Below, piece after piece: positions 8,345-16,365 of a stretch of 64,000 bases of DNA (position 1 is its first letter; every line of letters starts with the position of its first letter). Location: assembly GCA_900542295.1 (NCBI GenBank), contig UQNJ01000005.1, positions 54,459 through 118,458 of the forward strand, read 5' to 3'. The DNA is from an uncultured Eubacteriales bacterium (lineage in GTDB: Bacteria > Bacillota > Clostridia > Peptostreptococcales > Anaerovoracaceae). The position numbers and the translations under genes are program-made. The notes beneath the pieces are model-generated. The model was not told where the DNA came from. It ran no database searches and saw only the letters and a program-made list of their open reading frames with translations.

Positions 8345-8827
8345 GTGTCCATTGAAGCAGTAAAAGAACATTTCAAAAAATTAGGAATTGAAGATCGAAT
8401 TCTTGAATTTGATGTTTCAAGCGCCACAGTAGAACTTGCAGCAAAAGCTGTAGGTGTAGACGGAGCCAGAATATGCAAAACTCTTTCCTTTAAAAGCAGC
8501 GACGGAGGGTGCATATTAATTCAAACAGCCGGCGATGCTAAAATAGATAACAGAAAGTTCAAAGATACTTTCGGTTACAAAGCAAAAATGCTTTCGCCTG
8601 ATGAGGTGGTATCTTTCACAGGTCATGAAATAGGTGGAGTATGCGCTTTCGGCATAGATAACGATAATGTGAAAACTTACTGTGATGTTTCGCTGAAGCG
8701 TTTTGAAACCATATTTCCGGCATGTGGAAGTTCAAACAGTGCTATCGAATTTACATGCGATGAGCTTTTCAGCTACTCACGTTCAGAAGAATGGATAGAT
8801 GTGTGCAAACTGCCCGTTATTGAGTAA
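8345..8827 (+). CDS. YbaK/EbsC-type aminoacyl-tRNA deacylase
   Basis: A single-domain protein of 160 residues from the YbaK/ProRS-editing superfamily, which removes wrongly attached amino acids from tRNA. Family marks are SSATVELAAKAVGVDGARICKTL near residues 25-45 (the conserved lysine of the editing site), then FGYKAKMLSPDEV, the glycine-rich HEIGGVCAFG and the closing GSSNSAIEFTCDEL. The start is GTG after a GAGG site. Whether it edits Cys-tRNA(Pro) or another pair is not clear from the sequence. The yitT gene follows 29 bases later on the same strand. Confidence 0.88.
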   Translation: MSIEAVKEHFKKLGIEDRILEFDVSSATVELAAKAVGVDGARICKTLSFKSSDGGCILIQTAGDAKIDNRKFKDTFGYKAKMLSPDEVVSFTGHEIGGVCAFGIDNDNVKTYCDVSLKRFETIFPACGSSNSAIEFTCDELFSYSRSEEWIDVCKLPVIE

Positions 8828-8856
8828 TTCAAAATAGATATAATAAGGAAATCAAA

Positions 8857-9726
8857 ATGTTGCCTGAAAAGAAAAAGAAAATCAAATATGAGGTCAAGAC
8901 TTTCCTTGCATTAACGATTGCTTCATGCGTTATTGCATTCAACCTGAAAAGTTTTGTTCAGACCGGAGCTCTTTTTCCGGGAGGATTCAGCGGTGTTGCC
9001 ATCTTAATCCAGCAGATTGCATACAAGTTTTTTAATATTGAAATAGCGTATTCAATCATATATCTGCCGCTTAATCTTATCCCTGCATATATCGGCTTCA
9101 AGTATATAGGAACAAGGTTTACTGTTTATTCCTTTTATGTTGTCTTTCTTTCCAGCATATTGACTGATGTTTTCCCGGCAGTAACCATCACATACGACAC
9201 TCTTCTTATCAGTATCTTCGGAGGTATTCTGGGAAGCGCCGCCATAAGCATATGCCTGATAAACGGAGCCAGCGGAGGAGGAACCGACTTCATATCAATT
9301 TACTTTTCAGAGAAAAAAGGCATAGATGCCTGGAATTACATACTTCTCGGAAATATTGTAATTCTTACTACGGCGGGAGTACTTTTCGGCTTTGACAAGG
9401 CTCTTTATTCAATAATATATCAGTATGCCGGAACACAGATAATCCAGCTTCTGTTTAAAAGATACCAGAAAGATACTCTTTTCATAATAACCGAAATGCC
9501 GGATTCTGTATACGGCAAAATCCGTGAAATAACCCATCACGATGCAACACAAATAGAAGCTGTCGGCTGCTTCGAGGGGGCTCCAAGACATATACTGTAC
9601 TCCGTAGTAGGCAGAGAACAAGTCGGCAGAGTGATAGATGCGATTAAAAAAGTAGACCCTAAGGCTTTCATAAATGTTATAAATACAGAGCAGCTGAACG
9701 GCCGCTTCTACAAACCTCCGTATTGA
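8857..9726 (+). CDS. YitT-family membrane protein (DUF161 + DUF2179)
   Basis: 289 residues. Five or six membrane helices fill the first 200 residues, including TGALFPGGFSGVAIL and NGASGGGTDFI, both typical of YitT. A soluble C-terminal DUF2179 domain follows (TLFIITEMPDSVYGKI, then HILYSVVGREQVGRVI). YitT proteins are common in Firmicutes and their function is unsettled. It probably shares the ybaK-like promoter. Confidence 0.92.
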   Translation: MLPEKKKKIKYEVKTFLALTIASCVIAFNLKSFVQTGALFPGGFSGVAILIQQIAYKFFNIEIAYSIIYLPLNLIPAYIGFKYIGTRFTVYSFYVVFLSSILTDVFPAVTITYDTLLISIFGGILGSAAISICLINGASGGGTDFISIYFSEKKGIDAWNYILLGNIVILTTAGVLFGFDKALYSIIYQYAGTQIIQLLFKRYQKDTLFIITEMPDSVYGKIREITHHDATQIEAVGCFEGAPRHILYSVVGREQVGRVIDAIKKVDPKAFINVINTEQLNGRFYKPPY

Positions 9727-9728
9727 TA

Positions 9729-9758
9729 TTTACACTTTTAACATTTCTGTGCTATAAT
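9729..9758 (+). promoter_or_regulatory. promoter for the arginase gene
   Basis: TTTACA, 18 bases, TATAAT with an extended -10 (TGCTATAAT), starting just after the yitT stop and 45 bases before the arginase start. Arginase therefore probably has its own transcript. Confidence 0.65.
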
Positions 9759-9802
9759 ATTAAAAATTGTGATATTGATTGATGTATAAAAGGAGTACAG
9801 CT

Positions 9803-10690
9803 ATGAAAAAAGTAGATCTTATCGGTGTCCAGATGGACATGGGTGCAGGAACCAGAGGTGTAAATATGGGACCTGCCGCAATCAGATATGCAGGGCTTGT
9901 AAACGGTATAAGGGCTCTCGGCATGGAATGTCATGACAAGGGAGATCTGATACCTCTTCCGGAAGGAAAAACCTCTGATAATATGCGTTGCTACGAGCAG
10001 GTAAACGACATAAACAAAAAGCTTTATCATGCGGTTATGAATTCTCTCGAAAGCGGTGCTTTCCCTGTGGTTTTGGGCGGCGATCACAGTATCGCAGCAG
10101 GTAGTATATCTGCCACATCCAAATACTACAAAAAAATAGGAATAATCTGGGTCGATGCACATGGAGACTGGAACAACGAAGAATCAACGCCTTCCGGCAA
10201 CATGCACGGAATGCCTTTCTCCGCCGTATGTGGAGCAGGTCCCGATATAATGGTTGATTTCGGACAGGGTCCCGTATATGTCGATACAAAAAACTGCGTT
10301 CAGATCGCCGGAAGAGATATCGATGAAATGGAACGCATAAGAATGAGAGAACACGGAATAACCGTATTTTCCATCGCAGACATAGACAGAATGGGAATGC
10401 CTGCTGTAATAGAAAAAGCAATCGAAATCGCCTCAAACGGAACTGAGGGAATACATGTAAGCTTCGATGTGGATTCCATAACACCTGAATCAGCTCCGGG
10501 AACAGGCACGATAGTTCACAGCGGACTCACTCTCAGAGAGGCTTTCTACCTTATAGAAACGCTCTGTCAAAGCGGCAGAGTCATTGCGCTTGACATGGTT
10601 GAAGTGAACCCTATGTTAGACATAAGGAATAAAACAGGTGAGCTTGCCATGGAGCTTGTTCTGTCAATGCTTGGTAAAGTTGTTTACTAA
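9803..10690 (+). CDS. rocF: arginase
   Basis: 295 residues of the ureohydrolase fold, splitting L-arginine into ornithine and urea with two manganese ions. The metal ligands are all visible: H95 in GGDHS, D118/H120/D122 in VDAHGDWN, and D222/D224 in SFDVDS. The stretch STPSGNMHGMP is diagnostic of arginase rather than agmatinase. The last conserved block reads SITPESAPGTG where Bacillus RocF has LDPNDAPGVG, a mild divergence. The ATG at 9803 is chosen because AAAAGGAG lies upstream. No other arginine-degradation gene is adjacent. Confidence 0.93.
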   Translation: MKKVDLIGVQMDMGAGTRGVNMGPAAIRYAGLVNGIRALGMECHDKGDLIPLPEGKTSDNMRCYEQVNDINKKLYHAVMNSLESGAFPVVLGGDHSIAAGSISATSKYYKKIGIIWVDAHGDWNNEESTPSGNMHGMPFSAVCGAGPDIMVDFGQGPVYVDTKNCVQIAGRDIDEMERIRMREHGITVFSIADIDRMGMPAVIEKAIEIASNGTEGIHVSFDVDSITPESAPGTGTIVHSGLTLREAFYLIETLCQSGRVIALDMVEVNPMLDIRNKTGELAMELVLSMLGKVVY

Positions 10691-10716
10691 ACTGCAATTA
10701 TAAATCACAAAAATAC

Positions 10717-10784
10717 AAAAAGGCATACTGAATTCTGCCCCTGCACAAGTATACGGGTTAAAGATTCGGTATGTCTTTTTTGTT
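10717..10784. terminator. bidirectional terminator between arginase and bofA
   Basis: Convergent genes are separated by a 13-base-pair stem (arms 10721-10733 and 10764-10776, two wobble pairs) with an A-run on the left and a T-run on the right. Confidence 0.85.
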
Positions 10785-10789
10785 TTATA

Positions 10790-11050
10790 TCAGATATTAA
10801 GCAATATCAGCAGTATAGCGCCCGGCAGACCCAGAATCCCTGTAATTACAGCGTTAAGGGCATTAAGCGGTATTACTATTCCAAACGGTGCTCCCAACGC
10901 ATTTATAACAAGAATTGCAGCGCCTCCTATAAGGCTGTTAAGCACAAGTTTCAGTATTATCTTAAGGGGCCACAAAAAAAGTCTTCCAAATATGAATACC
11001 AATATTACGGCTCCCGCATAAGTCAAAAATATTCCCAGATCTAAACCCAT
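10790..11050 (-). CDS. bofA: BofA-family pro-sigma-K processing inhibitor
   Basis: 86 residues, almost entirely hydrophobic with two or three membrane segments and the conserved family tail (NALNAVITGILGLPGAILLILL). In Bacillus, BofA holds the SpoIVFB protease inactive in the forespore outer membrane during sporulation. Its place near recR matches Bacillus. Its presence suggests a spore former, but BofA-like proteins also occur in non-sporing Clostridia, so this is only a hint. GGAGGG precedes the start. Confidence 0.9.
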   Translation of the reverse strand: MGLDLGIFLTYAGAVILVFIFGRLFLWPLKIILKLVLNSLIGGAAILVINALGAPFGIVIPLNALNAVITGILGLPGAILLILLNI

Positions 11051-11123
11051 TTCTTTCCCTCCGTACTTGTATAAAATATGTCTCTTTGGAATAAAATAGA
11101 ATTAAATAAATCGGAAAGGTGTG

Positions 11124-11405
11124 ATGAATTTGTCTATTTCAATAAAAGAAAGATTTTCAAAAGGCGCTCTCACTGCCGCAGAAAAATTTAGCGGCTCAAA
11201 TGTTCTAAAAAACGGCCCCACATCAGATGAACAGCTTTACGGATATCTCGATGACGCACGCATCCAGTTGGAAAGAGCCGTTCTTACATTTAATGAGCTT
11301 ACCGACGAAAAAGCTATAGACTACGCTTCTTACAATCTTCTTGCAGCGAGAGCAAAATACTCCTACCTTATCCAGCTTGCAAAAGAAAAAAAATTATCTC
11401 TCTGA
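11124..11405 (+). CDS. YaaL-like protein (DUF2508)
   Basis: 93 residues. The C-terminal half matches DUF2508 (YDYASYNLLAARAKYSYLIQLAKE in pattern; ARAKYSYLI is the clearest block). Function unknown. In Bacillus yaaL lies between recR and bofA on the same strand; here it lies in the same slot but faces the other way. ATG at 11124 is preferred to the GTG one codon upstream because AAGG would be too close to the GTG. The end of the gene overlaps a terminator hairpin. Confidence 0.75.
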   Translation: MNLSISIKERFSKGALTAAEKFSGSNVLKNGPTSDEQLYGYLDDARIQLERAVLTFNELTDEKAIDYASYNLLAARAKYSYLIQLAKEKKLSL

Positions 11406-11425
11406 GAAATCTCAGAGAGATTTTT
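11396..11425. terminator. bidirectional terminator between yaaL-like gene and recR
   Basis: A perfect 11-base-pair inverted repeat (ATCTCTCTGAG / CTCAGAGAGAT) with a 4-base loop, T-run on the right and A-run on the left. It spans the yaaL-like stop codon and serves the two convergent genes. Confidence 0.9.
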
Positions 11426-11441
11426 AATTCTTCCTGCTTGA

Positions 11442-12041
11442 TTACAATTCACGCCTGCCTTCCATGGCTTTTAAAAGAGTAACTTCATCGGCATACTCCA
11501 AATCACCGCCTACAGGAAGTCCGTGAGCTATTCTCGTAACCTTGATTCCGGCGGGCTTTATCAGCCTGGCTATGTACATGGCCGTCGCCTCTCCCTCAAT
11601 GTTTGGATTGGTAGCAATGATAAGTTCCTTTACATCATTTTGCTGTAATCTTGTTATCAGGGACTTTAAATTTATGTCCTCGGGTCCTATTCCTTCCATA
11701 GGAGAAATTACTCCATGCAATACATGATAAAGACCGTCAAACTCTTTTATACGTTCCATTGCAGCCACATCTTTTGGGCTTTCCACCACACATATAACAT
11801 CTGTCCTTCTTGCAGCATCTGAACATATTATGCAAGGTTCTGTGTCAGTAAGGTTTCCGCAGACACTGCAATATTTCATCTCCTTTTTGGCCTGCGTAAT
11901 CGCATCTGCCAGAGAGCCTGCCTCTTCATCGCTTAAAGACAATATATGAAATGCAAGTCTCTGCGCTGTCTTGTAGCCTATTCCGGGCAGTTTACCAAGT
12001 TCACCTATAAGCCTTGCCAGAGGTTTAGGGTACTGCTTCAT
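11442..12041 (-). CDS. recR: recombination mediator protein RecR
   Basis: 199 residues, the normal length. A helix-hairpin-helix (LPGIGYKTAQRLA, residues 18-30) is followed by a four-cysteine zinc site (C58, C61, C70, C73) and a Toprim domain (VVESPKD near 86, then IIATNPNIEGEATA). RecR loads RecA together with RecO at gaps and forks. It closes the dnaX-ybaB-recR transcript. Confidence 0.98.
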   Translation of the reverse strand: MKQYPKPLARLIGELGKLPGIGYKTAQRLAFHILSLSDEEAGSLADAITQAKKEMKYCSVCGNLTDTEPCIICSDAARRTDVICVVESPKDVAAMERIKEFDGLYHVLHGVISPMEGIGPEDINLKSLITRLQQNDVKELIIATNPNIEGEATAMYIARLIKPAGIKVTRIAHGLPVGGDLEYADEVTLLKAMEGRREL

Positions 12042-12062
12042 ATCATCTTACCTTAACCTTTT

Positions 12063-12410
12063 CTATAACCCCGGGATTCCCAAGCCGCCTGTCAGCTTAC
12101 TCATCTCGTTGTTTGAAATTTCTTCTATCTGTCTTATGCCCTCATTTACAGCCACAATAATCAAATCCTGGAGCATCTCTATATCCTCAGGGTCCACAAC
12201 TTCAGGTTTAAGCTCGAGTTTCACAATTTCTTTCTTGCCGTTTACAGTAACATTGACTGCACCGCCTCCAGCAGTTGTCGTAACTTCTTTTTCTTCTATT
12301 TCTGCTTGAATAATCTCCATCTTTCTCTGCATTGCCTGCATCTGTTGGAGCTGCTTCTGCATACCGCCTCCGCCTGAAGGTTTTTTGCCTGCTCTCATTC
12401 CTTTACCCAT
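12063..12410 (-). CDS. ybaB: YbaB/EbfC nucleoid-associated protein
   Basis: 115 residues from the ATG preceded by GGAGG; the frame is open seven codons further. A glycine/lysine-rich start and a glutamine-rich helix (MQKQLQQMQAMQRK) lead into the conserved core (TAGGGAVNVTVNGKKEIV, then DPEDIEMLQDLI and the tail MSKLTGGLGIPGL). The protein binds DNA as a dimer. It sits between dnaX and recR, as in most bacteria. Confidence 0.97.
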   Translation of the reverse strand: MGKGMRAGKKPSGGGGMQKQLQQMQAMQRKMEIIQAEIEEKEVTTTAGGGAVNVTVNGKKEIVKLELKPEVVDPEDIEMLQDLIIVAVNEGIRQIEEISNNEMSKLTGGLGIPGL

Positions 12411-12427
12411 GTCATTCCTCCTTAAAA

Positions 12428-14077
12428 TCACTCTATTTGTATATCTATTCCTAAAAGCTGTCCCGCTTCTCTTGCTATTTTTTGAGCTTCTTCATCTTCA
12501 TCACTTTGCTGAACCAAATCTTCCTTTAATCTGCATATCAGCTTCATAGGTCTTCCTATCTGCTGCTCCATAAGTTTTTCAATATCTTTACGCTTTTGTT
12601 CAACATATCTGAGGGTAAAACTGCTGTTGGTCACAACGGTAAAGTTGTCCTCTCCTACATGATGAAGCTCCGTGCCGCTTCTTATAAGATTAAAGCTTCC
12701 CGCACTGCCTTCGCCCTCTTCAAATATGCTGTGCCACAATGCACCGTATGACTCCTTTTTGATGCACGGGCCACTCTGCACGGTTCTTTCATCTTGCTCA
12801 GCTGCTTCAGACCTATTGATAACGGTTTCAGACAAATCCGCCGCCTCGTTATAAGCCAAAGAGCCTTCATCTTTACGCTTATTAAACTCAGATTTCAAAA
12901 CGGATTTCTGCGCCTTTTCTTCTTGTGTTTCCATTCGTGTCTCAGATGGATCCCCATTTTTTTCTTGCAGGTTTTTTTTAATCTCAGTATGACTCTCTCC
13001 GCCTGATGCGATTGCCACTATCGCAAGCTCAAGCAAAACTCTCGGATTGGTCGACCATCTTGCGTCATTTATAGTTTTGGAAAGCTTTGTCACCGCAAAA
13101 TCTATTTCTTCCACCGAAATTCTGCTGCTCTGCTGTGACACTCTTTTTAAGTTCTCGGCAGACATATTAAGCATGTCTTCTGCATCACTGACAAACTTGG
13201 TTATAAGCAAGCTTCGATAATGACTCACCCAGTCTTTCATAATCTGCTTGACATCTTTGCCCTCGCTCAGTACATCATTCAGAAGAATCAATGCCTCTGC
13301 CGATTTTCTAAGTGAAACCAGTTCAGTTAAATCTATGAAAAATTCCTCGCCTGTTGTACCGACATACTCAAGAACTTTCTCCCTGTCTATATATTTATCT
13401 CCGCCTGCAAGCACCTGGTCCAAAATACTGAGACCATCTCTCACAGAGCCGTCTGCACAATTTGCAAGAAGCCTTACCGCATCGTCTGTTATTTCAATAT
13501 CTCTTTCCCTGCATATAGTCTTCATACCTCCTGCTATGACAGTTTGAGACACACGTCTGAAATCAAGACGCATACAGCGTGACAGTATGGTCTGCGGTAA
13601 TTTTTGCGGTTCAGTTGTTGCAAGTATGAACATAACATGCTCGGGAGGCTCCTCAAGTGTCTTGAGCAATGCGTTGAAAGCACCCTGCGACAGCATGTGA
13701 ACCTCGTCGATTATATATACTTTCTTCCTGCCTGATGACGGAGGATATTTGACACTTTCCCTAAGCTCCCTTATATTCTCTACACCATTATTGGAAGCTG
13801 CATCTATCTCGATGACATCCATAAAACTGCCATCCTTGATGGCCTTGCAATTTTCACATTTTCCGCATGGCCTTTCTCCTTCCGAAAGACAATTGACTGC
13901 TTTTGCAAGAATCCTTGCCGTCGTAGTCTTTCCCGTTCCCCTCGTTCCGCAGAAAAGGTATGCATGACTCACTGTTTCACTACGTACTTGATTTTTCAGT
14001 ATCTTAACTATATGCTCCTGCCCCAGTATTTCATCAAACACTTCAGGTCTGTGGCTTCTGTATAACGCAGTATACAT
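12428..14077 (-). CDS. dnaX: DNA polymerase III subunits gamma/tau
   Basis: 549 residues. AAA+ clamp-loader ATPase with Walker A GTRGTGKT at 44-51, a zinc site at C63, C71, C74 and C77, Walker B and sensor region DEVHML near 127, and the ATTEPQKLPQTILSRC block. Domain III follows, then a charged linker (about 360-430) and a tau-like C-terminal domain. It follows the SRP RNA gene, the common Firmicutes order. RBS AAAAGGAG. Confidence 0.98.
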   Translation of the reverse strand: MYTALYRSHRPEVFDEILGQEHIVKILKNQVRSETVSHAYLFCGTRGTGKTTTARILAKAVNCLSEGERPCGKCENCKAIKDGSFMDVIEIDAASNNGVENIRELRESVKYPPSSGRKKVYIIDEVHMLSQGAFNALLKTLEEPPEHVMFILATTEPQKLPQTILSRCMRLDFRRVSQTVIAGGMKTICRERDIEITDDAVRLLANCADGSVRDGLSILDQVLAGGDKYIDREKVLEYVGTTGEEFFIDLTELVSLRKSAEALILLNDVLSEGKDVKQIMKDWVSHYRSLLITKFVSDAEDMLNMSAENLKRVSQQSSRISVEEIDFAVTKLSKTINDARWSTNPRVLLELAIVAIASGGESHTEIKKNLQEKNGDPSETRMETQEEKAQKSVLKSEFNKRKDEGSLAYNEAADLSETVINRSEAAEQDERTVQSGPCIKKESYGALWHSIFEEGEGSAGSFNLIRSGTELHHVGEDNFTVVTNSSFTLRYVEQKRKDIEKLMEQQIGRPMKLICRLKEDLVQQSDEDEEAQKIAREAGQLLGIDIQIE

Positions 14078-14091
14078 AATTTGCTCCTTTT

Positions 14092-14117
14092 ACTCCGCGT
14101 CTACTGTTACGCAGAGT
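14092..14117 (-). other. hairpin directly upstream of the dnaX ribosome site
   Basis: Arms ACTCTGCGT and ACGCGGAGT form nine pairs, one a wobble. The 3' arm ends four bases before AGGAG. An AU-rich repeat followed by AATTTTTT lies between this and the SRP RNA and may end the RNA transcript, leaving dnaX partly dependent on readthrough. Confidence 0.4.
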
Positions 14118-14141
14118 TAAAAAATTCTTTAAAGTTAAAGA

Positions 14142-14295
14142 TTGCCCTTAAAGAGCTGCGCATGGCGTTGGAGAAGGCTAATCTGCGGCACATAAGAACT
14201 TCCGCTTATTGCTGCTTCCTTCCGGACCTGACAAGGTTCACGGCATCCCATTGCGCAGGACCCAAACCATGCCAGGCGAAGCTCTTTAAGGGCAA
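14142..14295 (-). ncRNA. ffs: signal recognition particle RNA (small bacterial type)
   Basis: The minus strand contains the invariant domain IV core GTCAGGTCCGGAAGGAAGCA with GGGTCCTGCGCAA upstream and the pairing strand downstream. The ends are closed by a 16-base terminal helix (14142-14157 with 14280-14295), giving about 154 bases. No Alu domain of the Bacillus 270-base type is evident. The RNA binds Ffh for membrane-protein targeting. A strong promoter lies just upstream. Confidence 0.93.
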
Positions 14296-14308
14296 TTCAA
14301 TTATAACT

Positions 14309-14337
14309 ATTATATTATCTTTCCTGAAAATTTTCAA
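14309..14337 (-). promoter_or_regulatory. sigma-A promoter for the SRP RNA
   Basis: TTGAAA, 17 bases, TATAAT on the minus strand, placed so that transcription would begin within a few bases of the terminal helix of the RNA. Confidence 0.85.
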
Positions 14338-14393
14338 GTATTTGTTGTACATTCGCTGTATTCAAACACATATCAAATGAGTTCTGTCAACTT

Positions 14394-16343
14394 TTACATC
14401 ATTTCCATAGCTTCTTCTTCACTTATTATAGGAATGTTCAATTCTTTTGCTTTCTTGTTCTTTCCCGATGAAGAGGAAAAGTCATTGTTTATCAAATAAG
14501 AAGTCTTTGCGCTGACCGAACCTGCCACTTTGGCTCCTGCCTGCTCCAGTGCTGCCTTAAGGGCATCACGGTTTTCGTAATGTTTAAGGCTTCCTGTTAT
14601 AACAAATGTAAATCCTTTCAGCTTGTCGTTTCTGTCTTCTTCCTTCTGGTCAAGCCTTATCTCTCTTATAATGTCTGAAACAATCCTGCGGTTTTTCTCA
14701 CTCTTAAAGTAATCGCAGAAACTTCCTGCCATAACTTCTCCTATCCCGTCGATTGATACCAGCTCCTCAAAAGTCAAGTTTTCTATTCGTTCCCACTTAT
14801 TGTGACAAAATCTTGCTATAAGCTTGGCATTTGCTTTCCCTATACCCGATATGCCAAGACTGTAAAGCAGCCTTTCAGGTGTTGTATCTCTGGCTGCTTC
14901 CACCGAACGGCACAAGTTTTCAAAAGATTTTTTTCCGAAGCCTTCCATCTCTACAAATTCTTTTTCAAACCTGTCGACATGGAACAAATCTGCCAATTCC
15001 CTCACAAGACCTGCCGAAACTAATTTTTCAATTGTACTCTCGGAAAGCCCTTCTATATTCATTGCGTCTCGCGATACAAACAGCGAAAGAAGCTTTATCT
15101 GTTTTGCAAGGCAATCAGGATTTATGCAGTGAAGAGTTCTGACACCGTTCTCGCTTTCTATCTCTGTTTTTTCTCCGCAAACGGGACAGACCTCAGGTAT
15201 CTCTGCCGAATTGCTGCCTGTAAGGTTCTGAGCTATCTGAGGAATTATCATATTTGCCTTATAAACAGTTATCCTATCACCTGCTCCAAGTTTCAATTCA
15301 CGCATAACGCTTATATTGTGGACCGAGGCTCTGCTTACCGTAGTTCCTTCAAGCTCCACCGGTTCAAATACAGCTACAGGATTTATAAGTCCTGTTCGCG
15401 ATGCATTCCACTGTATCTCCCTAAGAGTTGTTTCTCTAATCTCGTCTTTCCACTTGAACGCTATTGAATCTCTTGGAAACTTAGCCGTCTGCCCTAAGGA
15501 TTTTCCGTATTTTATATCGTCATATGTCAATACAAGCCCATCCGACGGTATAGGGTTTTCTTGTATATTGTCAGCAAACCACTTGACTGATGTTTCCACT
15601 GTCTCAGAATCAACCGAACTGTAAAAGACACATTCAAATCCCTGACCGGAAAGCCATTCCATCTGCTGCTCTCGTTTCTGAAACTCAAGTCCTTCAGCTG
15701 ATACTAACGAAAAAGCATAGAATTTCACATTTCTTTCCGCAGTTATACGGCTATTTAGCTGCCTTACGGAACCGGAACACAAATTTCTCGGATTTTTATA
15801 TTTCTCTCCCTCATCTTGAATTGAGTCATTTATTTTTTCAAAATCATCATAAGATATTACAGCCTCGCCCCTCAGAACAAGGTCTCCCTCAAAATTTATC
15901 CTTACCGGCAAATTTGCAAACACCCTTGCATTGCCGGTTATAACCTCACCTACTTCACCATTTCCTCTTGTAACTGCTTTAAAAAGCTGTCCGTTCTTAT
16001 ATGTCAGCACTATCGTAAGTCCGTCTAACTTCCACGAAAGCAATCCGGTCTGTGACCCAAGCCATTCTCTGAGTCTTCCTGTGTCTTTTGTCTTGTCTAA
16101 CGAAAGCATTCTCACAGGATGGGCTTCCTTGGGAAGAGATGACAATACTTCATATCCGACATTGATTGTAGGACTCTGGGCAAGAACTATTCCTGTCTCT
16201 CTTTCCAGCTCCGCAAGCTCGTCATAAAGCTTGTCGTACTCGAAATTAGTCATTATTTCACGGCTCTCCTGATAATATGCTCTTGCCGCATTGTTTAAAA
16301 GCTCCGTCAATTCCTTAATTCTGTCCGTTTTCCTTTTATCCAT
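14394..16343 (-). CDS. ligA: NAD-dependent DNA ligase
   Basis: 649 residues with the full LigA layout: Ia domain, adenylation domain with the nucleophilic lysine K105 in SWKLDG, OB fold, a four-cysteine zinc finger (CPVCG...CINPDC), helix-hairpin-helix repeats (GISGIGKANAKLIA, IDGIGEVMAGSF) and a C-terminal BRCT domain from about 570. It seals nicks in replication and repair. Starts 22 bases after the pcrA stop, so the two form an operon as in other Firmicutes. Confidence 0.98.
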   Translation of the reverse strand: MDKRKTDRIKELTELLNNAARAYYQESREIMTNFEYDKLYDELAELERETGIVLAQSPTINVGYEVLSSLPKEAHPVRMLSLDKTKDTGRLREWLGSQTGLLSWKLDGLTIVLTYKNGQLFKAVTRGNGEVGEVITGNARVFANLPVRINFEGDLVLRGEAVISYDDFEKINDSIQDEGEKYKNPRNLCSGSVRQLNSRITAERNVKFYAFSLVSAEGLEFQKREQQMEWLSGQGFECVFYSSVDSETVETSVKWFADNIQENPIPSDGLVLTYDDIKYGKSLGQTAKFPRDSIAFKWKDEIRETTLREIQWNASRTGLINPVAVFEPVELEGTTVSRASVHNISVMRELKLGAGDRITVYKANMIIPQIAQNLTGSNSAEIPEVCPVCGEKTEIESENGVRTLHCINPDCLAKQIKLLSLFVSRDAMNIEGLSESTIEKLVSAGLVRELADLFHVDRFEKEFVEMEGFGKKSFENLCRSVEAARDTTPERLLYSLGISGIGKANAKLIARFCHNKWERIENLTFEELVSIDGIGEVMAGSFCDYFKSEKNRRIVSDIIREIRLDQKEEDRNDKLKGFTFVITGSLKHYENRDALKAALEQAGAKVAGSVSAKTSYLINNDFSSSSGKNKKAKELNIPIISEEEAMEMM

Positions 16344-16365
16344 ATCTTTTCCTCACTTACAGGGC

